A stretch of 64,000 nt of DNA from Bryobacteraceae bacterium (GCA_019187195.1 JABAQT010000037.1:1-64000); one strand, 5' to 3'. Counted from the stretch's first letter, positions 17,474-27,256 are shown. The notes: generated by a model from the sequence alone, not told the origin. Translations and numbers: made by a program.

Positions 17474-17850
17474 CGGGCAAGACGCACAGCGCGGGGTTTC
17501 TGGCGCTGGTGGAGAACGCCAAGGCGCGGGTCCGGCGTGTGGACATAGCCGGTTACGTGGAACTGGCCGGTGGCGGAACGGAGGTTGTGCTGGTGGATGT
17601 GCGCGAGGAAAGCGAATGGGCGGCGGGCCACGCGCAAGGAGCGATTCACTTGAGCAAGGGAATCATCGAACGAGACATCGAGCACCTGTTTCCGGACAAG
17701 GATACGACACTCGTCTTGTATTGCGGTGGGGGATATCGTTCAGCGCTCGCGGCGGACAATCTGCGGACTATGGGTTATCGGGCCGCGATTTCACTCGATG
17801 GGGGGTGGCGGGCATGGAACGAAGCGGGGATGCCGGTGACGCTGCCATAA
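17470..17850 (+). CDS. Single-domain rhodanese-like protein
   Basis: A 126-residue rhodanese homology domain. It shows [11 protein letters not shown] and [10 protein letters not shown] near the start, the active-site loop YCGGGYRS with the catalytic Cys, and the C-terminal LDGGWRAW motif, all typical of sulfurtransferases. Such proteins move sulfane sulfur between thiol carriers. The ATG overlaps the murA stop as ATGA, so translation is probably coupled. Substrate unknown; a functional link to murA is not implied beyond shared transcription. Confidence 0.9.
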   Translation: MTGKTHSAGFLALVENAKARVRRVDIAGYVELAGGGTEVVLVDVREESEWAAGHAQGAIHLSKGIIERDIEHLFPDKDTTLVLYCGGGYRSALAADNLRTMGYRAAISLDGGWRAWNEAGMPVTLP

Positions 17851-17865
17851 GATGCGCCCTGGTGA

Positions 17866-18180
17866 TCAGCCGGAGCCGAAAAGCACCTGGACGCAACGCA
17901 GAATGACGTAGCCTAGACAGGCGGTTTCGATGTACATGACGGCTTTCAGGACCCAGCCGCTCATAAACTCGAAGCGCAACAGGAGCGCGCCGACGACAGC
18001 GACGAAGACGAAGCCGGGGTCGATAATATCCTCGAATTTCTTGGTGTAGGCGACGAGCGCAATGTAGTAGAACAGCGGCCAGTTGTTATCGGGCCGGGTG
18101 CGGTAGCGGATCACCAGAACCCAAATGGTAATGGCGAGGACGAGCAGCGTCGTGATGTTGAAGGTAGTTGGGGCGATCAT
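17866..18180 (-). CDS. Small multi-pass membrane protein, unknown function
   Basis: A 104-residue hydrophobic protein with three to four likely helices (LLVLAITIWVLVI, PLFYYIALVAY, FVFVAVVGALLL, VMYIETACLGYVIL). No family is recognised. It converges with the rhodanese gene 15 nt away. A 16-bp palindrome sits 2 nt upstream of its ATG and would fold in the mRNA just before the start codon. No clear ribosome-binding site is seen at normal spacing, so the start is less certain than the frame. Confidence 0.65.
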   Translation of the reverse strand: MIAPTTFNITTLLVLAITIWVLVIRYRTRPDNNWPLFYYIALVAYTKKFEDIIDPGFVFVAVVGALLLRFEFMSGWVLKAVMYIETACLGYVILRCVQVLFGSG

Positions 18181-18182
18181 GT

Positions 18183-18198
18183 GCGCCGGATCCGGCGC
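18183..18198. repeat. 16-bp perfect palindrome at a start codon
   Basis: The sequence gcgccggatccggcgc is its own reverse complement and ends 2 nt before the ATG of the small membrane protein. It may be a binding site or an mRNA hairpin. The rest of the 250-nt gap to 18432 shows no gene. Confidence 0.6.
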
Positions 18199-18432
18199 CT
18201 CGTTGCCAGCAGGATCCGGAAAACCTTATCAGAATGACCATAACAGAATCGCGCGCGCCGTGCGTCCCGTGTAGTTCCGTCTGTCTGTTGGCGAGACCGC
18301 CCGTGACAGACATAGCGCGGGTGGCCGGAATTTTCGCGGCGATCGTGAATGGTGAAGGTTCGTGTTGTGCGAACGCCATGGAAAGGTTCGCGGCTTGGAG
18401 GCTGGCTCGGCAACATTGCGGAATCTCCCCGC

Positions 18433-19074
18433 CTAGAAGATGTAGGTGATGCCGATCATGGGCAGGAAGTTGTTCACCCAGCCGGAGAGCGAGGCGCCGC
18501 GGTTCGGCGTGATCACTTTTGACGGGGTGGGGGAAATGTAGTCCCTGATTTCGATGCGAATGTTGGATTTTTCGCTGACACGGAACTTGACGCCGAAACC
18601 GACGCTGGCCATGGGCGTGGTGTCGGTGCTCTTGGTGAGCAGGGCGTATTCGGAAAGCGGCTGCGTGACGGTTTCGGCTCCTGTACCGCGGTAGTACTTG
18701 ATGCCGGCTCCGAAGGAGATGTAGGGACGTGTCTTTTCTCCGGAGGGGCTGAAGTAGTACAGGAAGTCGTAGTGGATGGCGTGAGCCTGCGCGCCGAACG
18801 AGGCTTTAGCTCCGTTTCCATCGAGTTGCGCGTCGTTGCGTTCGTAGGTATAGCGGATGTCGCCTCCCCAGTGCCGGCCCATTTCCTGGCTGAGGATGAA
18901 GCCCGCGGCGAAACCGGGAGCAAAGGAAGCCTTGACCGAATTGCTGCCCAGGGTCACGTCGTTGGAAGTGTAGAAGGACCCTCCGCCGACGGCGCCGATC
19001 TCCCACTTCTGCGCCAAGGCGCAGGTAGGGAGCAAACCGAGGGCGGAGACAAGAATCACCTGTACTGTTTTCAT
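18433..19074 (-). CDS. Outer membrane beta-barrel protein
   Basis: A 213-residue protein with a signal peptide ending at ALAQ (residue ~22), then amphipathic beta-strands rich in Gly and aromatics, and a C-terminal Phe (IGITYIF), the usual end of outer membrane barrels. It resembles eight-stranded OmpA/OmpW/opacity-type porin-like proteins. The ligand or role cannot be told. AAAGGAAA is placed properly before the ATG. A GC-rich hairpin lies just upstream, between this gene and the large propeller protein gene. Confidence 0.8.
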   Translation of the reverse strand: MKTVQVILVSALGLLPTCALAQKWEIGAVGGGSFYTSNDVTLGSNSVKASFAPGFAAGFILSQEMGRHWGGDIRYTYERNDAQLDGNGAKASFGAQAHAIHYDFLYYFSPSGEKTRPYISFGAGIKYYRGTGAETVTQPLSEYALLTKSTDTTPMASVGFGVKFRVSEKSNIRIEIRDYISPTPSKVITPNRGASLSGWVNNFLPMIGITYIF

Positions 19075-19088
19075 GGATTTTTCCTTTC

Positions 19089-19119
19089 GAGGCCGGCGCC
19101 TTTGGGGTTCACCGGCCTC
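19089..19119. repeat. Inverted repeat upstream of the beta-barrel gene
   Basis: GAGGCCGG (19089-19096) pairs with CCGGCCTC (19112-19119) around a 15-nt loop. It lies between the propeller protein stop and the ribosome-binding site of the barrel gene. No T-run follows on the minus strand, so it is not a standard terminator. It could stabilise or separate two mRNA parts. Confidence 0.55.
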
Positions 19120-19164
19120 CGATTCTGTTGTCTACGGGCGAGGTTCGGTTTCGCGTTGGGGCGC

Positions 19165-22100
19165 CTAGTCCACAACCCTTACGCCAATCGCGGAAGCGCC
19201 CGATCCTTGGCTGATGGTTAACGGTTGATCGAGTCCCGGGGGGACATCGCTGGGAACGCGGGCGTTGATCTGGTAGACGCCGATGGAGCCGGGCGTAAGG
19301 CCCGCAAACTCGACCGGCAGGGCAACGCCTCCAAGCGTTACGGCGGGCGGCACGATGACGCTGGCCAGAGGATCGCCGGGCGCCGGAACGCCCGCATCGA
19401 CGGCGGGCGAAGTGCGTCCGAGGCCGGTGAGATAGATGGTGATGGTGTCTCCGCGGTGGATGGGGTTTGTATCCGTGACAAGGAGCCCGTTGGCGGCGCG
19501 GAACACCGCCGGCAGGTCATTGCGGGTTCCGGCAACTCCGTTGCGGAAGACGCCGGGCGCGGTGGGGAGAATGGTCAGGTTGAAGGTATCGCTGACGCCT
19601 CCCGGAGTGCGCAGGATCAGACTGACGTTGCCGTCCACCTGGAACGGAATCTGGCCGTTAATCTGTCCGGGGGAGACAAAGACCACCGGCAGCGGCAAGC
19701 CGTTCACCGTGAGGCAGCTTTCGCCGAGCGCCGTGGGCAGGGGCGTCAACTGAGTGGCCTGATTGATGGGGCTGAGGTTGGCTCCGAAGATGGAAACAAG
19801 GCTGCCCGGCGCCACGGCCGCGGTGTTGTCGGCCGCGTTGACGACACGCTCGATGCGCGGCGCCGCGACGGAGGCGTCGAAACTCCAGGGGAGCGCCGTG
19901 AATCCCGACGTAGTGAGAGCGATGAGCGCGTTGCGGCTATAGAGCGGCTGGATGGAACGGGTGAACACCTGCACCCAACTCTGAGAGGCGCCTGATTGCG
20001 CCTGGCCGCTCTGCGCGGCCTGCGGCAGGATGGGCGCTTCCACAAGGCGCGTGGCGCGCGACAACTGGCCGCTCTGATTGGTGACGCGCGCGATTACGCC
20101 GGGACTCGAGGAGTCCGGGGCGGTGGTGCGGAAGCCGCCCTGATCGAGGAAGGCGAACCCCGAACTCTTGCCGGTGCCGGTTTCAAACTGCGCGGTTTGC
20201 ACGAGCGAAGCGTTCAGCAGCGAATTGCCGACGACGAACTGGTTGAAGTTCGAGGCCGCATACGCTCCGGAAAGAGACGGGAAGTCTTTGCGCGAGATGG
20301 TGAAAGTGTCGACGTTGGCGTCGTAGAGATAGACGGTTCCATCCGACTGCGCGCCGAGTATGGTGCTGCCGTTGGGCGAGGCCACGAGAATGGTGCTGGC
20401 GTCGATCTTGTTCTCAAAAATGCCGAGCGAAGGCAGCGGGGTCGCGGTTCGCGACGCGAAGTCGACACGGGAGATCTTGTTCTCCGGGCCGGCAACGCGG
20501 CTGGCCACGAGGATCGCCTTGGCGCTGGCGGCAATGGACCTGGGGTAGTGGCCGCCCGGCATGTAGATGGGCAGCGATTCCTCGAGGGTATCGAGGTCGA
20601 ACACCTTGATCAATTGGGCGTTGTCATGCCCCACCATGAGGTAGCGGCGGTCGAATGTGATGGCGAGCTGAGTGGGCGTGTTCGCCGTCTTGAGCACAGC
20701 GATGCGCGTTTGCGTGCCGCCATCGTAGACATAGACCTGGTTGGTGTCCTGGCGAAGAACATAGAAGCGGTCGCGGACCGGATCGGCGAGCAGGTCGACC
20801 AGTTTGCCGGGGACATTGACGGCCGTGCCGCGCTGGTCGGGCTCACGGTTGTTGATGAGAACGCGAACCGGCTTGGGGATGTTCACGCCGCGGGCGGTTG
20901 CAATGTTGATGAGCGCGGTAACGGTACCCTTCGAATTCTGGAACGCGTTCGGATCGACGTTGATGCGCACGGTGGCCGGAGTGACTCCACTCGAGGGAGA
21001 AACCGACACGCCGGGGGTGCTCACGCTGAGCGTGAAGTCGGTATTCCCGCCGCCGGGATCAAGGATGGTGACCTCTTGCGAGGTGACGCGGCGGTCGCAG
21101 AAGTTGCCGCGGAAGACAACGTCTTCCCTGGTGGCCGCGACACGGGGCATGTTGTCGAGGTTGCCGATGGGGATCATCAGGATTCCGCTGTCCGAGATGC
21201 CGAACAGCATCGAGGAGTCGGAGTTGATGATGCTCTTTCCGGCGAAGTTCTCGGGCAGGTTGAACTGATCGAGCACGGCGAGGTTATCGGCATCGAGCAC
21301 CTGGAGGACGGGCGGAGCGGCGGCCTGCTGTGAAGAAGAGTTCGGCGTGGCGGTGGAGAACTGAGCATAGAGACGGCCGCGCGCGGTGTCGAAGACGTGG
21401 GTGCCGATGTTGAAAACGCCGGAAGCGCCCGGGAACTGCGACAGGCCGTTGAGCAACTGGCGGTCGAACATGGCCCAGCCGCTCATATGGACGCTGCCGT
21501 CATAGTTCGAACTGACGGCGCGGGGGCCCGGCGGAGGCGACCAAGTCCAGAGCACGGAATTGATGCTTCTGGTGGTGACGTTATAGGTGAATTCGAGGGA
21601 CTGGCTGCCGGATCCGCCGGAAGAGCCGGAGCCGACGGCGGCCGACCCGAAGATCCACAACCCGTCGCCGCTCACGGCCATGGATGCGCCGACGATATTC
21701 GAGGGGAAGTTCGCCACGGGCTGCGGCAGGGACTTGGTGGTGAGGGTCGAGAAAGAGCCAAGGGCGCGCGTATTGCCGGTGATGGGATCGAACAGGATGA
21801 ATTCACTCGCCGTGGCAACGAGCGCCTGGTTGTCAATGCCGAAGGCGACGCCAAGCGGAGCGCTTCCGAGCACGAAAGTCTGCCGCCCGTTGGTGGCCAG
21901 GTCGATAACCGTCAGGCCATTATTGCTCGAGCCGGCGGTGAAACTGCCGAAATGAGCAATGACGAGGTAGCGGCCATCGGGACTGAGCGCCAGCGAAGAC
22001 GGCTGGGCGGCGACATTAATGGAAGACTGCACGGAGCCATCGCCGAGCGAGACTACTTCGACGCGGTTGGCGGTGAAGTTCGCCACATAAAGCACACCGC

Positions 22101-22272
22101 GAGCCTCATCGAGCGCCAGATCCGAAGCATTGCCCCCGATAGCCACGACTTTGCCGGCCACACCGCCAAGAAGCGTCTGCGTGGCGGCAAGCAAAACAAA
22201 GGCCGCGCCGGCAAGCGCCAGCAAGCGGCGCCCCGCCTCCAACGGCCTCCAACCAAAGATCCTCTTATTCAT
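19165..22272 (-). CDS. Large secreted beta-propeller protein with TIGR03437 C-terminal domain
   Basis: A 1035-residue exported protein. After a signal segment (ALAGAAFVLLAATQTLLGG) come YncE-like propeller repeats (DLALDEARGVLYVANFTANR, SLALSPDGRYLVIAHF), an immunoglobulin-like middle part (~residues 400-490, TDFTLSVSTPGVSVSPSSG) and a second propeller set (FDRRYLMVGHDNAQLIKVFD). The last ~220 residues form the domain starting RIERVVNAADNTAAVAPGS and SIFGANLSP, typical of Solibacter-type secreted proteins (TIGR03437). ATG 22272 has GGAG upstream and sits before the signal peptide. The role is probably cell-surface binding or adhesion; the ligand is unknown. Confidence 0.85.
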   Translation of the reverse strand: MNKRIFGWRPLEAGRRLLALAGAAFVLLAATQTLLGGVAGKVVAIGGNASDLALDEARGVLYVANFTANRVEVVSLGDGSVQSSINVAAQPSSLALSPDGRYLVIAHFGSFTAGSSNNGLTVIDLATNGRQTFVLGSAPLGVAFGIDNQALVATASEFILFDPITGNTRALGSFSTLTTKSLPQPVANFPSNIVGASMAVSGDGLWIFGSAAVGSGSSGGSGSQSLEFTYNVTTRSINSVLWTWSPPPGPRAVSSNYDGSVHMSGWAMFDRQLLNGLSQFPGASGVFNIGTHVFDTARGRLYAQFSTATPNSSSQQAAAPPVLQVLDADNLAVLDQFNLPENFAGKSIINSDSSMLFGISDSGILMIPIGNLDNMPRVAATREDVVFRGNFCDRRVTSQEVTILDPGGGNTDFTLSVSTPGVSVSPSSGVTPATVRINVDPNAFQNSKGTVTALINIATARGVNIPKPVRVLINNREPDQRGTAVNVPGKLVDLLADPVRDRFYVLRQDTNQVYVYDGGTQTRIAVLKTANTPTQLAITFDRRYLMVGHDNAQLIKVFDLDTLEESLPIYMPGGHYPRSIAASAKAILVASRVAGPENKISRVDFASRTATPLPSLGIFENKIDASTILVASPNGSTILGAQSDGTVYLYDANVDTFTISRKDFPSLSGAYAASNFNQFVVGNSLLNASLVQTAQFETGTGKSSGFAFLDQGGFRTTAPDSSSPGVIARVTNQSGQLSRATRLVEAPILPQAAQSGQAQSGASQSWVQVFTRSIQPLYSRNALIALTTSGFTALPWSFDASVAAPRIERVVNAADNTAAVAPGSLVSIFGANLSPINQATQLTPLPTALGESCLTVNGLPLPVVFVSPGQINGQIPFQVDGNVSLILRTPGGVSDTFNLTILPTAPGVFRNGVAGTRNDLPAVFRAANGLLVTDTNPIHRGDTITIYLTGLGRTSPAVDAGVPAPGDPLASVIVPPAVTLGGVALPVEFAGLTPGSIGVYQINARVPSDVPPGLDQPLTISQGSGASAIGVRVVD

Positions 22273-22536
22273 AAGCTTCACTCCGCTCGTCGATATCCTG
22301 TTTTGGCCAACGGTTTCACACATCCTCTTTTGTGAGGTCATTTGTCACTTCTTTTCGCAATCCGCCGCGCCAGGACTGTTTACGGAGAACCTGAATTCTC
22401 CGCAAAGCCCGGCCGCGCGGGAGCAACTCAACCAACCATCAGGCTTTGCAGAGGGCGGCGCGCCGCGCGAGCCGCCTCCACAATCGCCTGTTGGCGCAAC
22501 TTCTCCTGCACCGCCGCAACCAGAGCCGCCGCGAGT

Positions 22537-22632
22537 CTACTCGTCGACGCTTTTCTTGCGGCGCATCACGATCAGGCCGAGAAACAAAGCGGCCAAAACC
22601 GCGCAAACAATGCGAACCATTGAGCTATCCAT
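22537..22632 (-). CDS. 31-residue single-span membrane peptide at the end of the tad operon
   Basis: A short frame encodes MDSSMVRIVCAVLAALFLGL followed by a basic tail containing MRRKKS. It has one membrane helix and a positive cytosolic end. ATG 22632 is preceded by AAAGGAG at about 9 nt, an excellent match; an in-frame ATG three codons earlier sits too close to that site. It lies 94 nt after tadC and is followed by about 260 nt with no gene I can support. Unknown function; it might help Tad assembly or be a membrane regulator. Confidence 0.5.
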   Translation of the reverse strand: MDSSMVRIVCAVLAALFLGLIVMRRKKSVDE

Positions 22633-22726
22633 CGTCGCCATTCTCCTTTCCCACGGGTTTCGGAGGATCCCCTGACGGACGCCCTGGCGGCCGCCGCTCT
22701 CCTCCGGAATTTCAATCGAACGCAAA

Positions 22727-23647
22727 TTACATGTTGTTCATCATGGGGAGCAGTTCCCTCACGATTTTCACGACAACCGGTCCCACCGTCACGACAAACA
22801 GCGACGGCAGGATGCAGAAAAAGATCGGAAACACGAGTTTCACGCCGAGCTTGGCCGCCTTCTCCTCGGCAATCTGGCGCGCCTGCACGCGCATATAGTC
22901 GGCGTGAGCGCGCAGCGATTGGGCCACGCCGGTGCCGAAGCGGTCGGCCTGAATGAGGACGGCCACCAGTTTCTTGAGATCATCGACGGCGGTGCGTTCG
23001 GCCATATTGCGCAGAGCTTCGGCGCGGCGCTTGCCCGCCTTCAGTTCGAGGTTGACAAGGGCGAACTCCTCGCTGATTTCGGGGTGGGCGGCTTCGAGTT
23101 CCTTGGCCACCTGGAGGATCGCCTGGTCGAGGCCGAGCCCGGATTCGACGCAAACCACCATGAGGTCCAGCGCGTTCGGCAGTCCTCGCTTGATCTGTTT
23201 CTGGCGGCGGCGGGCGCGCCAGTTGACGAACTCATTCGGGCCGAAGAAACCGAGGCCGGCCGAAGCCGCCACGGCGAGGAACTTGTTGCTCGCTTCCGCG
23301 CTGGAACTGAGGACGAGGATGCTCGTGATGATGGGGAAGACAATGGCGCACAGCAGCTTGGCCCCATACAGCAGCGTGAGCGGATTGCCGCTGCGATAGC
23401 CGGCGCGGATGAGCCTGCGCTGCATGATGGTGACGTCTTTTGGAGAAGGCGGCGCCACGCGTCCGAGCTTTTCGACGACCTCGCGCAGGGCGAGGCTGGG
23501 GTGCGTGGGGGTGGCGTCTATGCCGGCCGAACCGCCGCCGGCGACCCTTTCCATCGCCTCCCGCGGGCGGACCCAGAGTTTGAGGCCGGCGAAGCTGATC
23601 CCGATGGCCAGCAGCAGGAAAATGAGAACACTGAGTGCGAATGCCAT
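22727..23647 (-). CDS. tadC: Tad pilus inner-membrane platform protein TadC
   Basis: A 306-residue T2SS GspF-family protein. It has an N-terminal helix (residues ~1-20), a pair of membrane helices near residues 100-130, the conserved cytosolic segment GLPNALDLMVVCVESGLGLD and a C-terminal helix (FPIFFCILPSLFVVTVGPVV). In Tad systems TadB and TadC form the inner-membrane platform on which the CpaF ATPase acts. It starts 5 nt after tadB ends. Confidence 0.9.
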   Translation of the reverse strand: MAFALSVLIFLLLAIGISFAGLKLWVRPREAMERVAGGGSAGIDATPTHPSLALREVVEKLGRVAPPSPKDVTIMQRRLIRAGYRSGNPLTLLYGAKLLCAIVFPIITSILVLSSSAEASNKFLAVAASAGLGFFGPNEFVNWRARRRQKQIKRGLPNALDLMVVCVESGLGLDQAILQVAKELEAAHPEISEEFALVNLELKAGKRRAEALRNMAERTAVDDLKKLVAVLIQADRFGTGVAQSLRAHADYMRVQARQIAEEKAAKLGVKLVFPIFFCILPSLFVVTVGPVVVKIVRELLPMMNNM

Positions 23648-23652
23648 GTTGA

Positions 23653-24627
23653 TCAGACCTCGATGGTGACGATTTTCTTAATGACGGCATAGCCGATCAG
23701 TTGCAGCCCGATGGCGGCTCCGGCCATGTAGTGCCCCACCTCATCGACAAAAAAGAACTTGGCGTATTCCGGGTTCACATAGAAGAGAATCACGGCGACG
23801 GCGATGGGGATGCAGGTGAGAGCGAGGCCCGTCATCTTTCCATGGGCGCTGACGGCGCGAATGCGGCCGCGCAGCTTGAAGCGCTCACGGATGACATAGG
23901 CCAGCTTATCGAGGATCTCCGCCAGATTGCCGCCGGTCCGTTTTTGGAGCATCACGGCGGAGACGAAGAAGTGAACGTCCAGCGAGGGGACGCGCTTGGC
24001 CAGTTTCTCGAGCGCCATGTCGAGCGGCAGACCGAGGTTGTGCTCTTCAAAGGTGCGGCGGAACTCGCCCGATAGCGGTTCCTGGAACTCGCGGTGAATC
24101 ATCTCGAGGGAGACCGAGAAGGCGTGGCCGGCGCGCATCGAACGCGCCACGAATTCGAGACTTTCCGGAAACTGCTCTTCGAATTTCTTCATCCGGGCCG
24201 CCCGTTTGCGCCACACATAGACGAAGGGCGCGCAGCCGGCGATAAGACCGGCCAGCAAAGCGATGCTGCGGAAATCGGCGAGCGACCAGACAAGGATGTA
24301 AGCGCCCAGAAAGCAGCCGAGACAGGCATGGGCGAGGCGCGTGGGATGCCAGCGCAAACCGGCCTGATCGAGAATCTCCTGGAGCTTTTCATGGACCCGG
24401 TATTTCTGAAGCAGGCGGACGGTGTACTTGCTGGTGACGTGTTCCTCGGTCTGAATGAGATTCTGCGGAGCGGCGGGCTCTTTTTTCTTCTTCTTGCCGC
24501 TCTTTTGCGTGCCCGCGAGCCGCTGCCGGATGCGGTCCACGTCGGCGGTTTTCAGCGCGCCGGAGATGAGCATCCAGATGGCGACCGAGCAAAACCAGAC
24601 GACGAGGAGAATGATGGCGAAGCTCAT
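23653..24627 (-). CDS. tadB: Tad pilus inner-membrane platform protein TadB
   Basis: A 324-residue GspF-family protein. It shows an N-terminal helix (FAIILLVVWFCSVAIWML), a Lys-rich linker, a helix pair near residues 100-140, FEEQFPESLEFVARSMRAGH with the GspF signature, and C-terminal membrane helices. I choose ATG 24627, which has GGAGG 9 nt upstream; a longer start at 24651 lies inside cpaF without a ribosome-binding site. It pairs with TadC in the pilus platform. Confidence 0.9.
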   Translation of the reverse strand: MSFAIILLVVWFCSVAIWMLISGALKTADVDRIRQRLAGTQKSGKKKKKEPAAPQNLIQTEEHVTSKYTVRLLQKYRVHEKLQEILDQAGLRWHPTRLAHACLGCFLGAYILVWSLADFRSIALLAGLIAGCAPFVYVWRKRAARMKKFEEQFPESLEFVARSMRAGHAFSVSLEMIHREFQEPLSGEFRRTFEEHNLGLPLDMALEKLAKRVPSLDVHFFVSAVMLQKRTGGNLAEILDKLAYVIRERFKLRGRIRAVSAHGKMTGLALTCIPIAVAVILFYVNPEYAKFFFVDEVGHYMAGAAIGLQLIGYAVIKKIVTIEV

Positions 24628-24631
24628 GGCG

Positions 24632-25990
24632 TCAAACCTCCGCGACTTCATCGAACAGGTCGGGCCGGAGACGGATGCCGGCCGCGAGCAGTTTCTCGTA
24701 GAACTTGGGGCGGATTCCGGTGGCGGCGAAGCGGCCCACCACGCGGCCCTCGGGCGTCAGCCCGCGCTTTTCAAATACAAAGATGTCCTGAAGCGTGACT
24801 ACCTCGCCTTCCATGCCGGTTACCTCGGTGATGTTGGTGACGCGGCGCGAGCCGTCGGAAAAGCGCGAGGCCTGCACGAAGACATTGACGGCGCTGGCGA
24901 TCTGCTGGCGGATGGAGATCAGCTGCATATTGGCATTGGCCATCGAAACCATGACCTCGAGCCGGGAAACGCCGTCGCGCGGGGAGTTGGCGTGAACCGT
25001 GGTGAGTGAGCCGTCATGGCCCGTATTCATGGCCTGAAGCATGTCGAGCGCTTCGCCGCCGCGGACTTCGCCAACCACGATGCGATCCGGACGCATACGC
25101 AAGCTGTTGACGAGGAGTTCCCGCTGGCGGACGGCGCCCTGGCCCTCGAGGTTCGGGGGACGTGTTTCGAGGCGCGCCACGTGCGGCTGCTTCAACTGGA
25201 GTTCAGCGGCGTCTTCGATGGTAACGATGCGCTCCTTGGGGCTGATGAAGAAGCTGAGCGCGTTGAGGAGCGTGGTCTTTCCCGCTCCGGTTCCGCCGGC
25301 GATGATGATGTTGAGCCTCGCCTTGACGGCCGCCTCGAGCAGTTCCATCATTCCGGGCGTCATGGCCTTCTTCTCGACGAGGTCGGCGGGCATGAGCTTG
25401 TCGGTGGAAAAACGGCGGATAGACATCAGGGGCCCGTCGACGGCGAGGGGCGGAATAATGGCGTTGACGCGCGATCCATCGGCCAGACGGGCGTCGACCA
25501 TCGGCGTCGATTCGTCGATGCGGCGGCCGACCTGGGAGACAATCTTGTCAATGATGCGAAGCAGGTGCGGATCGTCGCGGAAGCTGACGCTGGTGAGTTC
25601 GAGCAAACCCTTGCGTTCGACGTAGACCTGCTTGTGAGTGTTTACGAGAATGTCGCTGACGGTGGGATCCTGAAGGAGCGGCTCGAGAGGGCCAAGGCCG
25701 AAGACTTCGTCGAGCACCTCCTCGCAGATCTGCTGCTTTTCCAGCGAGCTCAGCAGCGTGGGCTCGTTGTCGATCAGGGAGAACAGCGCCTGTCGCACCT
25801 CGCCGCGGACGCGCTGATTGTCTATGGTGGCGAGCGCCTCGAGGTTGATCTTGTCGAGGAGCTTGCGGTGAAGAGTAAACTTCAGCTCCTGATATTCAGG
25901 CTTCAGCGCGGTCTTGGGCCGGCCGGCGTTCTTGAGCAGCCGCTGCTCCCAGGTGAGCTGTGGGGTTCGATTTTCCGTTGTTGGAAGCAT
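24632..25990 (-). CDS. cpaF: Tad pilus assembly ATPase CpaF/TadA
   Basis: A 452-residue secretion ATPase of the VirB11/TadA group. It has an N-terminal helical domain (to ~150), Walker [18 protein letters not shown] (~residue 235), the Asp-box region [17 protein letters not shown], Walker [20 protein letters not shown] and the His box [11 protein letters not shown]. It hydrolyses ATP in the cytosol to drive pilin assembly through TadB/TadC. Spacing to its neighbours is 33 and 4 nt. All catalytic motifs look intact, so the machine is probably functional. Confidence 0.95.
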   Translation of the reverse strand: MLPTTENRTPQLTWEQRLLKNAGRPKTALKPEYQELKFTLHRKLLDKINLEALATIDNQRVRGEVRQALFSLIDNEPTLLSSLEKQQICEEVLDEVFGLGPLEPLLQDPTVSDILVNTHKQVYVERKGLLELTSVSFRDDPHLLRIIDKIVSQVGRRIDESTPMVDARLADGSRVNAIIPPLAVDGPLMSIRRFSTDKLMPADLVEKKAMTPGMMELLEAAVKARLNIIIAGGTGAGKTTLLNALSFFISPKERIVTIEDAAELQLKQPHVARLETRPPNLEGQGAVRQRELLVNSLRMRPDRIVVGEVRGGEALDMLQAMNTGHDGSLTTVHANSPRDGVSRLEVMVSMANANMQLISIRQQIASAVNVFVQASRFSDGSRRVTNITEVTGMEGEVVTLQDIFVFEKRGLTPEGRVVGRFAATGIRPKFYEKLLAAGIRLRPDLFDEVAEV

Positions 25991-26023
25991 GTATCTGTTA
26001 CCTGTCGTACCGGCTCTCTGTCT

Positions 26024-27226
26024 TTATGTCTCCGAAAAAGCGGGTTTGGCGTTCACCAGGCTAGTGAGCCGTTTTTTTTCCCCGGACGCCGGCCCGGCGA
26101 TTCTTTGCGCCAGGCTCTCGATGGACCGCCCGAGTTCGCAATCACTGCTGAGCGGCCTGCCGAGCGTAATGACCCGGTGCAGGGAAAAGTAGTCATTGGG
26201 AAAGCTTGCATGCACCGGGCAGTCAAACAGCTTTCCGAGGTCTCCGCCGGCAAGGCCGTCCCGCTTGCTCACGCGGTTGACCACAACCTGGAAACGGTCT
26301 TTGCTGAAGCCTAACTGGCTCAACAGGGAAATCGCTTTCCGCGTGAGGTGCAGGCTTGGAAGTTCACTTGTCGAGACCAGAAAAGCCTTTTCCGCTTCCG
26401 ACAGCGCGAGCAGACTCAGCCGGTGGAAGATGGATGGAAGATCGACGACCACCCAGTCATAGAGCATGCGCACGTACTGAAGTGTTTCCTGGACGCGGGC
26501 GGGCTCGATAGGCTGCACATAGGGTGTTTCGGGCGCGGTCAGGATGTCGACGCCGCCACAGGCCACCGTGAAGTTGGACCAGTTCGAGGCATCGAGTGAT
26601 CCGGCATCGATAACATCCATCAGGGATTGACGCGGTGTCAGTTTCAGAAAGAACCCGATGGTCCCGCCGGTCAGATCGAAGTCGGCCAGCAGAACCCGGC
26701 GGCCAGTGGACCGTTTCAGCGCAAAGGCCGTTTGCGTGGCAAGCGTGGAAGCTCCCGAGCCGGGCTTCGAACTGGAGAAGACAATGATCTTGCCCTGATC
26801 CGGCTCGGCTCCGGTCTCGGGGCCGCGCATCTTCCGGAGCCTGGCAACAGCCTCCTGCTGGATGGCGGGATCGAAGGGCACGTAAAGGAATTCCGAAGCG
26901 CCCATCCGGACCGAGCGCAGGATCGCCTCGGAATCATTATGCGAATGCAGCCCTACGACGTGAATGGGCGGACGCAGCGAAGAGAGATAGCGAATGAGTT
27001 GCCCGGCTTGCTCGAAGTCCGAGGTGAGATCGATCAGCGCCACCTCCGGCTGGAGTTGCCGCAGCCGGATTTCGAGAGTTTGCTGGGGCGGATACGTACG
27101 CAGATCGCCGAGAATCTGAAAACCCCTCACGCGCGGAACCGTGGCGAGAAACAGATCCGCCAGTTCGCGGTTTGGCGCGACGAGGATCGCATTCAACTCG
27201 GTTTCTCGCATGGGATGGCGTGTCAT
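26024..27226 (-). CDS. cpaE: CpaE/TadZ-family pilus localisation ATPase
   Basis: A 400-residue protein. The N-terminal ~125 residues form a receiver-like domain (LNAILVAPNRELADLFL, VALIDLTSDFEQA, MGASEFLYVPFD). It is followed by a ParA/MinD-type ATPase with a deviant Walker A (FSSSKPGSGASTLATQ) and LLADFDLTGG. CpaE/TadZ places the Tad machine at a cell pole or focus. GGAG lies 11 nt before the ATG. A second, divergent copy of this architecture is encoded at 47223-48449. Confidence 0.9.
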   Translation of the reverse strand: MTRHPMRETELNAILVAPNRELADLFLATVPRVRGFQILGDLRTYPPQQTLEIRLRQLQPEVALIDLTSDFEQAGQLIRYLSSLRPPIHVVGLHSHNDSEAILRSVRMGASEFLYVPFDPAIQQEAVARLRKMRGPETGAEPDQGKIIVFSSSKPGSGASTLATQTAFALKRSTGRRVLLADFDLTGGTIGFFLKLTPRQSLMDVIDAGSLDASNWSNFTVACGGVDILTAPETPYVQPIEPARVQETLQYVRMLYDWVVVDLPSIFHRLSLLALSEAEKAFLVSTSELPSLHLTRKAISLLSQLGFSKDRFQVVVNRVSKRDGLAGGDLGKLFDCPVHASFPNDYFSLHRVITLGRPLSSDCELGRSIESLAQRIAGPASGEKKRLTSLVNAKPAFSET

Positions 27227-27256
27227 GGTGCGCTTCTCCGGGAATCTTCGCTCCCG

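Noticed and set aside
22342..22623. A plus-strand frame between the propeller gene and tadC.
   Set aside because: Arg/Ala-rich translation without start signals, overlapping the better-supported 31-residue minus-strand gene.
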